A stretch of 64,000 bases of DNA. It comes from Mangrovibacter yixingensis (lineage in GTDB: Bacteria; Pseudomonadota; Gammaproteobacteria; Enterobacterales; Enterobacteriaceae). The translations under genes were made by a program, and so were the position numbers. The notes beneath the pieces are model-generated. The model was not told the DNA's origin, ran no database searches, and saw only the letters and a list, made by a program, of their open reading frames with translations. How positions within the stretch are numbered: position 1 is the first letter of the stretch; each line of letters opens with the position of its first letter. Below, piece after piece: positions 1-8,780 of the stretch. The DNA lies in contig NZ_JAIVKM010000002.1 of the NCBI RefSeq assembly GCF_020523985.1, positions 310,001 to 374,000 of the forward strand. Direction: 5' to 3'.

Positions 1-1
1 T

Positions 2-133
2 GTTGTAGCAATTGAATCCGTTTCTCGCGTACTTGCCCCCAGCTACTTTAGCTTTCCTGAACGGAATGAAGCAGAGCATATCCGCCAGACGCTGGAGTCT
101 TACAGCGTGAACCGGTTGCTCCATGGCAAGTAG
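2..133 (+). CDS. C-terminal fragment of an unidentified protein (cut by window edge)
   Basis: An open frame enters from the left edge and stops at TAG 131-133, giving 43 residues that end in NRLLHGK. I do not recognise the family and see no domain motif. It converges with the RND efflux operon that follows. In many genomes such pumps sit beside their regulator, but nothing here shows this fragment to be one. The stop codon lies inside a short tandem repeat, so the natural C-terminus may be variable. Confidence 0.45.
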   Translation, partial: VVAIESVSRVLAPSYFSFPERNEAEHIRQTLESYSVNRLLHGK

Positions 134-164
134 ATCTATGGAGAGTAGTCTATGGTAAGTAGAT
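121..164. repeat. Three imperfect 14-15 bp tandem repeats spanning a stop codon
   Basis: Copies start at 121 (CCATGGCAAGTAGAT), 136 (CTATGGAGAGTAGT) and 150 (CTATGGTAAGTAGAT). The first copy carries the TAG stop of the upstream partial gene. This looks like slippage expansion; no function is evident. Confidence 0.6.
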
Positions 165-195
165 CAAAGAGATACAGCTAAAACGGTAAATGGCT

Positions 196-220
196 ACCAC
201 CCGGTCAAAAACCGGGTGGT
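196..220. terminator. Strong hairpin between convergent genes
   Basis: A perfect 10-bp stem (ACCACCCGGT / ACCGGGTGGT) with a 5-nt loop lies between the partial gene on the left and the end of the outer-membrane factor gene. There is no long T run on either side. A bidirectional terminator role is inferred from stem strength and position. Confidence 0.5.
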
Positions 221-248
221 GCTGTCTCGAAAATAACGGGGTCAGCGC

Positions 249-1634
249 TTAGTGTGAACTATTATTCAGCCCACCTCCCAAAGATTCCCACAGCGTGATA
301 CGGTTTTCAAAGTCGGTTTGTTCCAACGCAATTAACGATTCCTGAGCGGACCATAATGTCCGTTGTGCCGTCAGCACGGTGAGATAATCACCGCTACCGA
401 TTTGGTAACTTTTTTGCGCCAGATCCAGCGTTTTCTGTGCTGCAGCAACATAGCCGCGTTGGGCATCCATTTGCTCATCCAGCGTTTCACGGCGCGCCAG
501 TGCATCCGCTACATCTTTAAACGCACTCTGAATCGTTTTCTGGTAGGTCGCCACCAGGCCTTTTTTCTCAGCCTCAGCATAATGCAACTGCGCCAGGTTG
601 CTGCCCCCGGTGAAAATGGGCAGGCTGATTGATGGAGCAAAACTCCACACTTTCATCCCATGGTTAAACAACCCAGATAAGCTGTCACTGCCCACACCCG
701 CACTGGATGTCAGCGAAATGGTGGGGAAGAAGTTGGCCCTGGCGGCACCGATATCCGCATTGGCACTCAGCAGGTTATGCTCAGCTTCCTGTACATCCGG
801 GCGGCGTAACAGGACATCAGAAGAGACTCCGGCAGGCACCAGTTCAATGCTGTTTTTGGCAAGCTTACTCAGTTCGTCGGGCAATAATGTGTCCGGAACC
901 GGTTCACCAACCAACAAATCCAGCGCATTTTTATCCTGCATCACCAGCGTTTTGTAACTGGCGACGCTGGCGCGGGCTTCCTGCCACACCTCCATCGCTT
1001 CCGAAACATCGGTTGCAGCAGCCGTGCCAACATCATGCTGTTTGCGGGTGATTGCCAGTGATTTTGCTGCACTGTCCATCGTGCTTTGCGCCAGCGCCAG
1101 ATTATCTTTATCTGCCGCCAGCGTAACCCAGGCGGTGGTGGTTTCAGAGATTAACGTCAGCCGGGTATCTTCCGCGGTGTATTTACTGGCAAGCCAGGTT
1201 TCTTTTTCCGCCCGGCTCAGGCTCTGGTTATAACCGAATAAATCCAGTTCGAAGCTCGACACGGTTCCTTCTGCACTGGCACTGGTAGAGACACCATTGC
1301 TCGTCGTCCGGCTACGGGTAACATCAAGCCCCGCATCCAGTGAAGGGAAAAGTGAAGCACGCTGTTCAATATACAGCGCCCGGGCTGCGTCAATATCGGT
1401 TATAGCTTTTTGTAAATCACGGTTGCTGGCAAGGGCGCGTTCTACCACTTGTTTCAAACGTGGGTCATTCACAATATGCTGCCAGTCTTTCAAAACCACT
1501 GGCGCCGCGCCGTGCTGGCTGGCTCCCGGCCAGGTGCCCGGCACCGCAGATGCCGGGCGTTCATATTTCGGGTCCAGTGAAATACACCCGGTTAACAACA
1601 ACGATAAAGCAATTACGGTAATTCGCGGTAACAT
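249..1634 (-). CDS. Outer-membrane efflux lipoprotein (NodT/OprM-type OMF)
   Basis: The 461-residue protein begins with a lipoprotein signal peptide whose lipobox is LLLTGC. It is followed by the KYERPA-type N-terminus and the duplicated outer-membrane-efflux repeats typical of OprM/NodT proteins. Seen: the lipobox, the family-typical length, and the segment DVLLRRPDVQEAE, which is a hallmark of the family. Known: these proteins form trimeric channels that cross the outer membrane and dock with an RND pump through its adaptor. It is the last gene of a three-gene minus-strand operon, 3 bp after the pump gene. Having its own channel means the system need not rely on TolC. Substrate is unknown. 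Confidence 0.93.
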   Translation of the reverse strand: MLPRITVIALSLLLTGCISLDPKYERPASAVPGTWPGASQHGAAPVVLKDWQHIVNDPRLKQVVERALASNRDLQKAITDIDAARALYIEQRASLFPSLDAGLDVTRSRTTSNGVSTSASAEGTVSSFELDLFGYNQSLSRAEKETWLASKYTAEDTRLTLISETTTAWVTLAADKDNLALAQSTMDSAAKSLAITRKQHDVGTAAATDVSEAMEVWQEARASVASYKTLVMQDKNALDLLVGEPVPDTLLPDELSKLAKNSIELVPAGVSSDVLLRRPDVQEAEHNLLSANADIGAARANFFPTISLTSSAGVGSDSLSGLFNHGMKVWSFAPSISLPIFTGGSNLAQLHYAEAEKKGLVATYQKTIQSAFKDVADALARRETLDEQMDAQRGYVAAAQKTLDLAQKSYQIGSGDYLTVLTAQRTLWSAQESLIALEQTDFENRITLWESLGGGLNNSSH

Positions 1635-1637
1635 GGG

Positions 1638-4600
1638 TTACTCCTGAACGGAACGGCGGTTGGCAAACAGGTGTTTCACCAACACAAAGAACAAAGGCAC
1701 AAAGAAAATAGCCAGTAACGTTGCGGTCAGTGTTCCGCCAATAATACCGGTCCCGATTGCTATACGGCTGTTCGCCCCGGCCCCGCTCGCAATAGCCAGT
1801 GGGAAGACCCCGGCAATAAAGGCCAGTGATGTCATAATGATTGGGCGTAAGCGGGTGCGCGCTGCCTGAATGGCCGCAGCACTCAATGACATACCCCGTT
1901 TCACACCAGCTTCAGCAAATTCCACTATCAAAATGGCGTTTTTAGACGACAGGCCGATGGTTGTCAGCAAACCCACCTGGAAATAGACATCATTGTCCAA
2001 ACCACGCAGCGTTGCCGCCAGTGTGGCTCCCAATACCCCTAAAGGAATCACCAGGATGACAGAGAATGGCACAGACCAGCTCTCGTACAATGCAGCCAGG
2101 CACAAGAACACCACCAGAATAGAAATGGCATACAAACTGGTTGCCTGGCCACTTGCCATCTGTTGCTGTAATGACAATCCACTCCAGGCCCAGGTCGAAC
2201 CTTTAGGCAGGTTATTCGCCAACTGCGCCAGTTTATCCATAGCGGCACCTGAGCTATAACCCGTGCTGTTATCCCCCTGAATTTCATAAGCCGCCGCACC
2301 GTTATAACGCGACAACGCTTCCGGGCCATAAGTCCATTTCGTGGTGGCAAATGCGGAGAAAGGTGTCATTGTGTCGCTACTATTACGCACATACCATTTG
2401 TAGAGATCTGACGGTTTAGAGCGGAACTGTTTATCACCTTCAATAAACACCTCTTTGACACGGCCACGGTCAATAAAATCATTTACATAGGTACCACCCC
2501 ATGCACTGGATAACGTATCAGTGACATCACTAAGCGTCAGACCCAGAGCCACTGCTTTGTTGTTATCGATATCCACCTGCAATTGAGGCATTTCCGGCAA
2601 TTCATTGGCGCGTACAGACGATAATTCAGGGCTTTTGTTCGCTTCACTAATCAGTGTATCGCGCAGTTTTGCCAGTTCAGTACGGTCGGTACTGCCGGAT
2701 GCCATTAGCTCAAAGGTAAAGCCACTACTGTGCCCCATCCCGGATACAGAAGGCGGCGTCATTGCAAAAACATGTGCATCACGCAAGCGTGATAATCCAC
2801 CCATCGCACGCAATGCGATATTCTGTGCAGTATTCGCCTCTCCCTTGCGCTGGTCCCAGTTTTTCAGGGCCACAAACGCCATCCCGGTATTTTCGCCACT
2901 GCCAGCGAAACTGAAGCCGGTAACGGTAAAAATGACATCGGTATTGGCTTTTTCCTGGTGAAGGAACCAATTGGTCACAGCCTGGTTGACTTCATCTGTA
3001 CGGTGAGCACTGGCACCAGCTGGCAGTGTGTACTGCACCATAACCTCCCCCTGGTCTTCCAACGGGAGGAAACCACCGGGCAATTTCAGCATCAACAGAG
3101 CCATCACCCCGGCCAAAACACCGTAAACCACCATCAGGCGTACAGGTTTGCGCAATACACCCAGAACGCGATGGCGGTATTTGCCTTCAGTAGACTGGTA
3201 AAAGCGGTTGAAGCCAGCGAAGAAGCCTTTAGTATGCGGGCGGCTGTGTTGCAGGATACTCCCGCACAACGCAGGGGTAAGTGTGAGCGCCACCACCACA
3301 GACAACGCCATAGCAGAAATAATCGTGACGGAAAACTGACGGTAAATAACCCCGGTTGCCCCGCCGAAAAATGCCATAGGCAAGAACACAGCTGACAGCA
3401 CCAGAGCAATAGCGACTAGTGCGCCAGAGATCTCTCCCATGGACTTTTCAGTTGCTGCCTTCGCAGAAAGCCCCTCATCGCGCATTATTCGCTCGACGTT
3501 TTCCACCACCACAATGGCATCATCCACCAGCAACCCGATGGCGAGCACCATCCCAAATAGGGTCAGGGTGTTGATAGAGTAACCAAACATGGAGAGAACA
3601 CCGAATGTACCCAGCAAAACCACCGGTACCGCAATCGCTGGGATCAGCGTTGCACGGAAGTTTTGTAAAAACAGGTACATAACGGCGACCACCAGGATGA
3701 TGGCTTCAAACAGGGTTACCACCACATCATGAATGGACAGGCGAATAAACTCAGTGCTGTCTTTCGGGTATGCCACCGCGTAGCCTTCCGGCATATTGCG
3801 CTGGTATTCCTGAATTTTGGCTTTGACCAGTGCAGCCGTGTTCAGTGCGTTAGCGCCCGGTGCCAACATCACCGCCATCCCAGCAGCCGGGTGGCCATTC
3901 AGCCGCCCCTGAGCGGTATAATCTTCACTACCCATCTCTACCCGGGCAATGTCTTTAATGCGCACCACTGAACCGTCGGATTCGCTTTTCACAATAATAT
4001 TGCGAAATTGATCTGGCGTTTGCAGTCGGGATTGTGCCCGCACAGTCGCGGTAAACTGCTGGCTGTCTGCGGAAGGCATGCTCCCTATTTTCCCGGCAGT
4101 AACCTGGACGTTTTGCGCTTCAATTGCCGTTTCAACATCAGACGGCATTAATGCGTAAGAAGCCAGTTTTGCAGGATCCAGCCATATGCGCATGGCATAT
4201 TCGGCACCAAACACCTGCACGCTGCCCACCCCGTTGAGGCGGGAGAGTGGATCCTGAAGGTTACTGACCAACCAGTCTGAAACATCAGAGCTACTGGCCT
4301 TATCGGTTTTATCGTAAACCGCAGCAATCATCAGGAAGTCACTTTGGGTTTTGGTTACGGTTATCCCCTGCTCCTGGACTTCCGTTGGTAAGCGCGACTC
4401 AGCCTGTTGTACTTTATTTTGCACCTGCACTTGCGCTGTATCCGGGTTCGTTCCCTGAGCGAACGTCACCGTAATCTTCACACTACCGTCTGAGCTACTG
4501 GTAGATGAGAAATAGAGCAGGTTATCCAGCCCGGTCAGTTGTTGTTCAATAACCTTAGTAACACTGTTTTCCAGTGTTTCAGCTGAGGCCCCGGTATACG

Positions 4601-4745
4601 TGGCTTTTATCTGCACGGAAGGCGGTGCGACATCCGGGTATTGCGCAACGGGCAATGTTCGGATGGCAATAGCACCAGCCATCATAATTAAGATGGCTAT
4701 CACCCAGGCAAAGACTGGGCGATTGACAAAGAAACGCGAAAACAT
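1638..4745 (-). CDS. RND multidrug efflux pump, HAE-1 family (AcrB-like)
   Basis: This 1035-residue inner-membrane proton antiporter has the AcrB layout: an N-terminal TM1 (FFVNRPVFAWVIAI), a large periplasmic porter loop, and the TM4 motif with paired aspartates (GLLVDDAIVVVENV, near residue 405). A second TM/porter half follows, containing a later lysine-bearing helix (SSKNAILIVEFAE). Length and motifs match functional members and I see no frameshift. Its ATG shares one base with the TGA of the adaptor gene, so translation is probably coupled. Family membership is certain. Whether it is an orthologue of AcrB, AcrD, MdtF or a less-known pump cannot be decided by eye. Confidence 0.95.
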   Translation of the reverse strand: MFSRFFVNRPVFAWVIAILIMMAGAIAIRTLPVAQYPDVAPPSVQIKATYTGASAETLENSVTKVIEQQLTGLDNLLYFSSTSSSDGSVKITVTFAQGTNPDTAQVQVQNKVQQAESRLPTEVQEQGITVTKTQSDFLMIAAVYDKTDKASSSDVSDWLVSNLQDPLSRLNGVGSVQVFGAEYAMRIWLDPAKLASYALMPSDVETAIEAQNVQVTAGKIGSMPSADSQQFTATVRAQSRLQTPDQFRNIIVKSESDGSVVRIKDIARVEMGSEDYTAQGRLNGHPAAGMAVMLAPGANALNTAALVKAKIQEYQRNMPEGYAVAYPKDSTEFIRLSIHDVVVTLFEAIILVVAVMYLFLQNFRATLIPAIAVPVVLLGTFGVLSMFGYSINTLTLFGMVLAIGLLVDDAIVVVENVERIMRDEGLSAKAATEKSMGEISGALVAIALVLSAVFLPMAFFGGATGVIYRQFSVTIISAMALSVVVALTLTPALCGSILQHSRPHTKGFFAGFNRFYQSTEGKYRHRVLGVLRKPVRLMVVYGVLAGVMALLMLKLPGGFLPLEDQGEVMVQYTLPAGASAHRTDEVNQAVTNWFLHQEKANTDVIFTVTGFSFAGSGENTGMAFVALKNWDQRKGEANTAQNIALRAMGGLSRLRDAHVFAMTPPSVSGMGHSSGFTFELMASGSTDRTELAKLRDTLISEANKSPELSSVRANELPEMPQLQVDIDNNKAVALGLTLSDVTDTLSSAWGGTYVNDFIDRGRVKEVFIEGDKQFRSKPSDLYKWYVRNSSDTMTPFSAFATTKWTYGPEALSRYNGAAAYEIQGDNSTGYSSGAAMDKLAQLANNLPKGSTWAWSGLSLQQQMASGQATSLYAISILVVFLCLAALYESWSVPFSVILVIPLGVLGATLAATLRGLDNDVYFQVGLLTTIGLSSKNAILIVEFAEAGVKRGMSLSAAAIQAARTRLRPIIMTSLAFIAGVFPLAIASGAGANSRIAIGTGIIGGTLTATLLAIFFVPLFFVLVKHLFANRRSVQE

Positions 4746-5866
4746 CAGTTCGTCTCCCCGTTCGGCTGTACATCAACTGGCTTCACGGTTTGCCCAGAGA
4801 CGACCTTATCGCTGCCTTCTACCACTATCCGGTCGCCAGATTTAAGGCCACTGAGAACAACCCAATTGGTCCCGTCAGCCTCACCTGTTTTCAGGGTTCG
4901 CAATTCAACTTTGTTGTTTGAATCAACAATATAGGCAGTTGCGTTCCCTTTTGCATCACGGCTAACACCTTTCTGTGGCGCAAGAATTGCTTTCTCAACA
5001 ACACCTTCATTGATGCTGGCGCGAACGAACATGCCGGGGAGCAAAATATGCTGGGGATTAGGGAAGACAGCACGCAGCGTGACAGAGCCTGTAGAGGTAT
5101 CCACCGCCACTTCAGTGAGTTCAAGGCGCCCTTTCAAGGGATAAGTGCTGCCATCTTCCAGCGTAAGAGTCACTTCCAGTGTATTGCTGTTTTGCGCCAG
5201 GGCCTCTTTGCGCAGGCGCAGCAAATCCGCACTGGAGCGCGTAAGATCAACATACATCTTATCCAGGCTATATATTGTCGTCAGCGCAGTATCCTGAGAG
5301 GCACTGACCAGTGCGCCAGGTGTGACCGACGAAATACCGATACGCCCGCTAATTGGCGCGGTGACGGTTGTCCAGTTCAGGTCAATACGTGCGGCTTCTG
5401 CCGCTGCTTTTTTCTCTTCAAGCGTTGCTTTATCCACACCGCAGGTTGCCACGGCATCATCGGCATCCTGCTTTGATACCCCGTCAACTTTCACCAGTTG
5501 TGAATAACGGCGTGCTTTTTGGCAATCGCCTACCATTTGCGCCTGTGCCGTTTTTTGCGCCGCAACGGCTTCATCATAAGCGGCGCGATAACTGGACGGG
5601 TCTATCTGGTACAAAGCCTGCCCGGCTTTTACATCCTGGCCTTCGGTAAACAACCTTTTTTCAATGATACCGCCAACCTGAGGCCTCACTTCAGCACTGA
5701 GCGTCGCAGTAGTACGCCCGGTGAGTTCGCTTTTCAGGGTGTAAGGTTGTTGTTGTAACGTGACCACCCCCACTTCCGTTACTGCGGAGGGTTTACTGGT
5801 GTTATCCTTGTTATCACATCCGAACAATAAACATACGGATAAAAGGTAAATACCACGAATTTTCAT
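4745..5866 (-). CDS. RND efflux periplasmic adaptor lipoprotein (AcrA-like)
   Basis: The 373-residue membrane-fusion protein starts with a short signal peptide ending in the lipobox LLFGC, so it should be lipid-anchored to the inner membrane. It then has the barrel-sandwich/lipoyl half (VRPQVGGIIEKRLFTEGQDV), an alpha-hairpin from about residues 95-165, and the second lipoyl half (VTAPISGRIGISSVTPGALV). Extra cysteines in the hairpin (GDCQKA, VATCGV) are unusual for AcrA-type hairpins. It is the first gene of the operon adaptor-pump-channel. The promoter should lie in the long upstream gap, which carries a Fur-like site. Confidence 0.93.
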   Translation of the reverse strand: MKIRGIYLLSVCLLFGCDNKDNTSKPSAVTEVGVVTLQQQPYTLKSELTGRTTATLSAEVRPQVGGIIEKRLFTEGQDVKAGQALYQIDPSSYRAAYDEAVAAQKTAQAQMVGDCQKARRYSQLVKVDGVSKQDADDAVATCGVDKATLEEKKAAAEAARIDLNWTTVTAPISGRIGISSVTPGALVSASQDTALTTIYSLDKMYVDLTRSSADLLRLRKEALAQNSNTLEVTLTLEDGSTYPLKGRLELTEVAVDTSTGSVTLRAVFPNPQHILLPGMFVRASINEGVVEKAILAPQKGVSRDAKGNATAYIVDSNNKVELRTLKTGEADGTNWVVLSGLKSGDRIVVEGSDKVVSGQTVKPVDVQPNGETN

Positions 5867-6228
5867 AATTCCTCTAACTCACACCCAAAGGCGCAAACAG
5901 CAAAAAGGAACCCTATTTAAAATCAGATAAATCAAATCATTAAACCGGCTTTCGCCACCTCTGCCAGTACAATACCAACAGAGAAATCCCTTCTCAGGGG
6001 AAAAATATTATTCAGCAAAGGGGTGTACCCCGCTGTTATTAAATAGCCATTACTTTTAGTGCGTCTTTACAGTGAGAACTGCTTGCCAGCAGTCAGGCAA
6101 AAACACCCCATAGATCAAAAAAATAGCCACTCACGAAGCCATTACCTGTTTTGGTATTCAGGGATTGCTGGCAATAGCTTCACCATTGAGACCATTCTCA
6201 TCTCGCTTATTTTCACGGCGTTGCTAAT

Positions 6229-6247
6229 TATGAGAATTTTCATTCTC
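6229..6247 (-). promoter_or_regulatory. Candidate Fur box upstream of the RND efflux operon
   Basis: Read on the minus strand, GAGAATGAAAATTCTCATA matches the 19-bp Fur consensus at 13 of 19 positions by hand count. It also forms an inverted repeat, ATGAGAA-N6-TTCTCAT (6230-6249). The nearest downstream minus-strand gene is the adaptor, about 360 bp away. The site is weaker than the other three Fur boxes in the window, so regulation of the pump by iron is only a possibility. Confidence 0.4.
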
Positions 6248-6443
6248 ATTTTGTAGCTTTTTGTGCCAATTCATAAAATGTCACGTTCCGGCACTATTGA
6301 CTGACAAAGGCTTCAGAATATCTCGCATTTAACTTCATAATTTCTGCCACATTCTGGTTACGGTGGGTGTTAAAAAACGAAAAGAGACATTTCAGCCCAT
6401 GGAGGGTGAAGTACGATATACGTACCAGCAATAGTCAGCAAGC

Positions 6444-6468
6444 CTTACCCGGCATAATACCGGGTAAG
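6444..6468 (-). terminator. Hairpin after the oxidoreductase gene
   Basis: A 9-bp stem (CTTACCCGG / CCGGGTAAG) with a 7-nt loop lies about 40 bp past the stop of the oxidoreductase gene. It has no clear T tract, so it may be a weak or Rho-assisted terminator. Confidence 0.35.
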
Positions 6469-6506
6469 CAGGGGGACAGAGAAATGAGTGAGTACTGCCT
6501 GAGGTA

Positions 6507-7508
6507 TCAAAAACCAGACAGCACAATTTTGCCTTTTGCCCGGCCACTTTCCAGCATGGCATGCGCCCGGCGCAAGTTTGCCGCATTAATCGCTCCGTAG
6601 TGTTCGCCCACCGTTGTTTTCAGTGTTCCGGCATCAATAAGATGGCTGACATGGTCGAGGATTTCATGCTGGCGAATACGGTCTGGTGTGGCAAACATGG
6701 AACGTGTGAACATCAGTTCCCAGTGCAAAGAAATTGCTTTCTTTTTTAATGGCATAACATCAAGAATGGCCGGGTCATCAATCACCCCGAAACGCCCCTG
6801 TGGCGCCAGCACATCCACGATATCAGCAAAATGCTGTTCTGTGTGGGTAAGGCTTGCGACATAGCGCACAGACTCAATCCCGGCTTCCTGTAAGCCTTCA
6901 CGCAGTGGTCGGCTGTGGTCAATAACATGGTGTGCGCCAAAACTTTTTACCCACTCCGCTGTTTCCGGGCGGGAAGCCGTGCCAATCACCGTCAGGTTGG
7001 TCAATTTTCTTGCCAGTTGGGTCAGCATGGTGCCCACGCCACCGGCGGCACCAATGATCAACAACGCGGCCTGTTCATCTTTCGCGGCATTCAGCCGGTC
7101 AAACAACAGTTCCCATGCAGTAAGTGAAGTTAAAGGTAATGCCGCGGCATCCGCCACACTCAGCGACGCCGGTTTGTGCCCGGCAATAAATTCATCCACC
7201 AGCCCATATTCGGCATAAGCCCCCGGGCGGGTAATGTCACCTGCGTAATACACTTCATCACCCGGTTTAAACAGTGTAACGGCCTCACCTACTGCATCCA
7301 CTACACCAACTGCATCCCAGCCGAGAATACACGGCTCATCCACAGCAGCACTTTGGCGGACTTTCATATCTACCGGGTTGACTGCAATCGCCTGGATTTT
7401 TACCCGTAGATCATGGGGGCCTGGCACTGGCATGGGGAGTTCCGTTTCATATAACGCCTGTTCATCGGTAATCGGTAAACCGTGCTGGCTATAAACAATC
7501 GCTTTCAC
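6507..7508 (-). CDS. Zinc-type alcohol dehydrogenase-like / quinone oxidoreductase family protein
   Basis: An MDR-superfamily NADPH-dependent oxidoreductase. Visible: an N-terminal GroES-like domain (IAVNPVDMKVRQ, GWDAVGVVDAVG) and a Rossmann glycine motif (IIGAAGGVGTMLTQLAR, about residues 150-165). Zinc-ligand cysteines are absent, as in the quinone-reductase branch. I choose GTG at 7508, giving 333 residues starting KAIVYSQHG, because AGGAGG sits 6 nt upstream. A TTG ten codons earlier has no such site. The gene is divergent from a LysR regulator that probably controls it. The substrate is unknown; reduction of enones or quinones is the usual activity of the family. Confidence 0.85.
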   Translation of the reverse strand: MKAIVYSQHGLPITDEQALYETELPMPVPGPHDLRVKIQAIAVNPVDMKVRQSAAVDEPCILGWDAVGVVDAVGEAVTLFKPGDEVYYAGDITRPGAYAEYGLVDEFIAGHKPASLSVADAAALPLTSLTAWELLFDRLNAAKDEQAALLIIGAAGGVGTMLTQLARKLTNLTVIGTASRPETAEWVKSFGAHHVIDHSRPLREGLQEAGIESVRYVASLTHTEQHFADIVDVLAPQGRFGVIDDPAILDVMPLKKKAISLHWELMFTRSMFATPDRIRQHEILDHVSHLIDAGTLKTTVGEHYGAINAANLRRAHAMLESGRAKGKIVLSGF

Positions 7509-7616
7509 AACCTGCCTCCTGTTAGTGGCAAAGGGCAATTAATAACTTAATTAAAGTTGGTTAACGCAGTCTACGCCTGGCAGATAACCAGAAAAATTAG
7601 CTAAAATGAGCAACAC

Positions 7617-7635
7617 TTACACTCCAGGAGTGTAA
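7617..7635. promoter_or_regulatory. Perfect 9-1-9 inverted repeat, candidate LysR operator
   Basis: TTACACTCC-A-GGAGTGTAA sits in the 153-bp gap between the divergent oxidoreductase and LysR genes, 27 bp before the regulator start. Position and symmetry suggest an autoregulatory operator for the LysR protein. Confidence 0.5.
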
Positions 7636-7661
7636 ATCGAATCCGCTGTGAGACTCTGCCT

Positions 7662-8597
7662 ATGATTCGCCTTGAAGATGTTCATTTGTTTATTCGCTCA
7701 GCGCTGCTTGGGAGTTTTTCCGCCGCCGCTCGCGAAGCCAGCCTGCTGCCAGCCCAGGTCAGCGCGGCTATTCGCCGCCTGGAAAGGGATTTGGATACTC
7801 GCCTGTTTGCCCGCTCCACCCGCAGCCTGCGCCTGACCGCTGAAGGTGAAAAATACTTGCCCTTTGCGCGGGAGATGCTCAGCGCAATGCAGGCTGGTGC
7901 TGAAAGCCTGCGTACCAGCGAGCAGGATTTCCAGGGAGAATTAAAAATAGCGATGCCCTCCGATGTAGGGCGCAATGTGTTACTTCCGGTTATTACTGAT
8001 TTTTGCCGGAGCCACCCGCGTATCAGCCTGCGCTTATTTTTATCCGACCACGTCAGCGATATCTTCCGCGACCCAGTGGATATCGCCATTCGCTATGGCG
8101 TACTGCGCAACCGCGACTATGTTGCTCTGCCGATAGCCCCGGGAAATCGCCGGGTGCTCGTTGCGTCACCTGCATACCTCAATGAACACGGCAGGCCTGA
8201 ATCACTGGAAGATCTCCTCAACCATCCATGCCTGGCATTTACGCTCAACAACACGTTTGTGGATAAGTGGTCATTTCCGGTAAACGGAGCAATGCAAGAG
8301 CTGCCAGTGGCAGCCAGATTGCTTTGTGATGATGCCGATGTAGCCCGGCGCTGGGCAATTGAAGGGATGGGTATCGTGTACAAATCATGGCTGGATGTTT
8401 GCCGCGATGTTGAGAACAACAGGCTCGAAGTTGTTCTGCCGGAGCAGGCAGGAGAAGCCGCGCCATTAAACTTGATTTGCCCGCATCGTAAACAGTTCTC
8501 ACCGGCAATCCGCACTCTGCACAGTAACCTGAAACAGCACCTGGCAGTAATGACCGGGGCATTGGCTCATTACACCCGGTTAGGTGAACAACACTGA
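7662..8597 (+). CDS. LysR-family transcriptional regulator
   Basis: The 311-residue protein has the LysR winged helix at residues 2-60 (AAAREASLLPAQVSAAIRRL, then LFARSTRSLRLT). A substrate-binding domain follows from about residue 90, typical of the one-component regulators that control a neighbouring oxidoreductase. It is transcribed away from the MDR oxidoreductase, the classic arrangement for a LysR protein and its target. The inducer is unknown. Confidence 0.9.
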   Translation: MIRLEDVHLFIRSALLGSFSAAAREASLLPAQVSAAIRRLERDLDTRLFARSTRSLRLTAEGEKYLPFAREMLSAMQAGAESLRTSEQDFQGELKIAMPSDVGRNVLLPVITDFCRSHPRISLRLFLSDHVSDIFRDPVDIAIRYGVLRNRDYVALPIAPGNRRVLVASPAYLNEHGRPESLEDLLNHPCLAFTLNNTFVDKWSFPVNGAMQELPVAARLLCDDADVARRWAIEGMGIVYKSWLDVCRDVENNRLEVVLPEQAGEAAPLNLICPHRKQFSPAIRTLHSNLKQHLAVMTGALAHYTRLGEQH

Positions 8598-8717
8598 CAA
8601 CCTGCAATAAAACACAGAGTTAAATGTGCCTGTGGGATTAAACCCCGCGACACAACTACCAATAATCCAGCCCCGATTTTGTACTGATAACTGTTTGACT
8701 CAGCAACATGCTTACAT

Positions 8718-8736
8718 GATAATCGGAACAATTATC
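8718..8736 (+). promoter_or_regulatory. Fur box upstream of yncE
   Basis: GATAATCGGAACAATTATC matches the Fur consensus at 14 of 19 positions and is flanked by TGATAAT/ATTATCA arms (8717-8737). It lies 44 bp before the yncE start. E. coli yncE is known to be Fur-repressed, which supports the assignment. Confidence 0.7.
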
Positions 8737-8780
8737 ATTAACATAAGCAAATAATAACTCATCTCAAAAAGGTTGTCATC

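Larger units (their letters stand above)
5867..6506. other. 640-bp gene-free spacer upstream of the RND operon
   Basis: I find no convincing gene here. A 65-codon plus-strand frame at 6059-6256 lacks a ribosome binding site and any recognisable feature. The spacer holds a short palindrome, GGGGT-GT-ACCCC (6020-6031), a Fur-like site (6229-6247) and a hairpin near the right end (6444-6468). It must contain the efflux operon promoter. Confidence 0.5.

Noticed and set aside
6059..6256. 65-codon plus-strand frame upstream of the RND operon
   Set aside because: No ribosome binding site, no recognisable domain, and its end overlaps the Fur-like palindrome.
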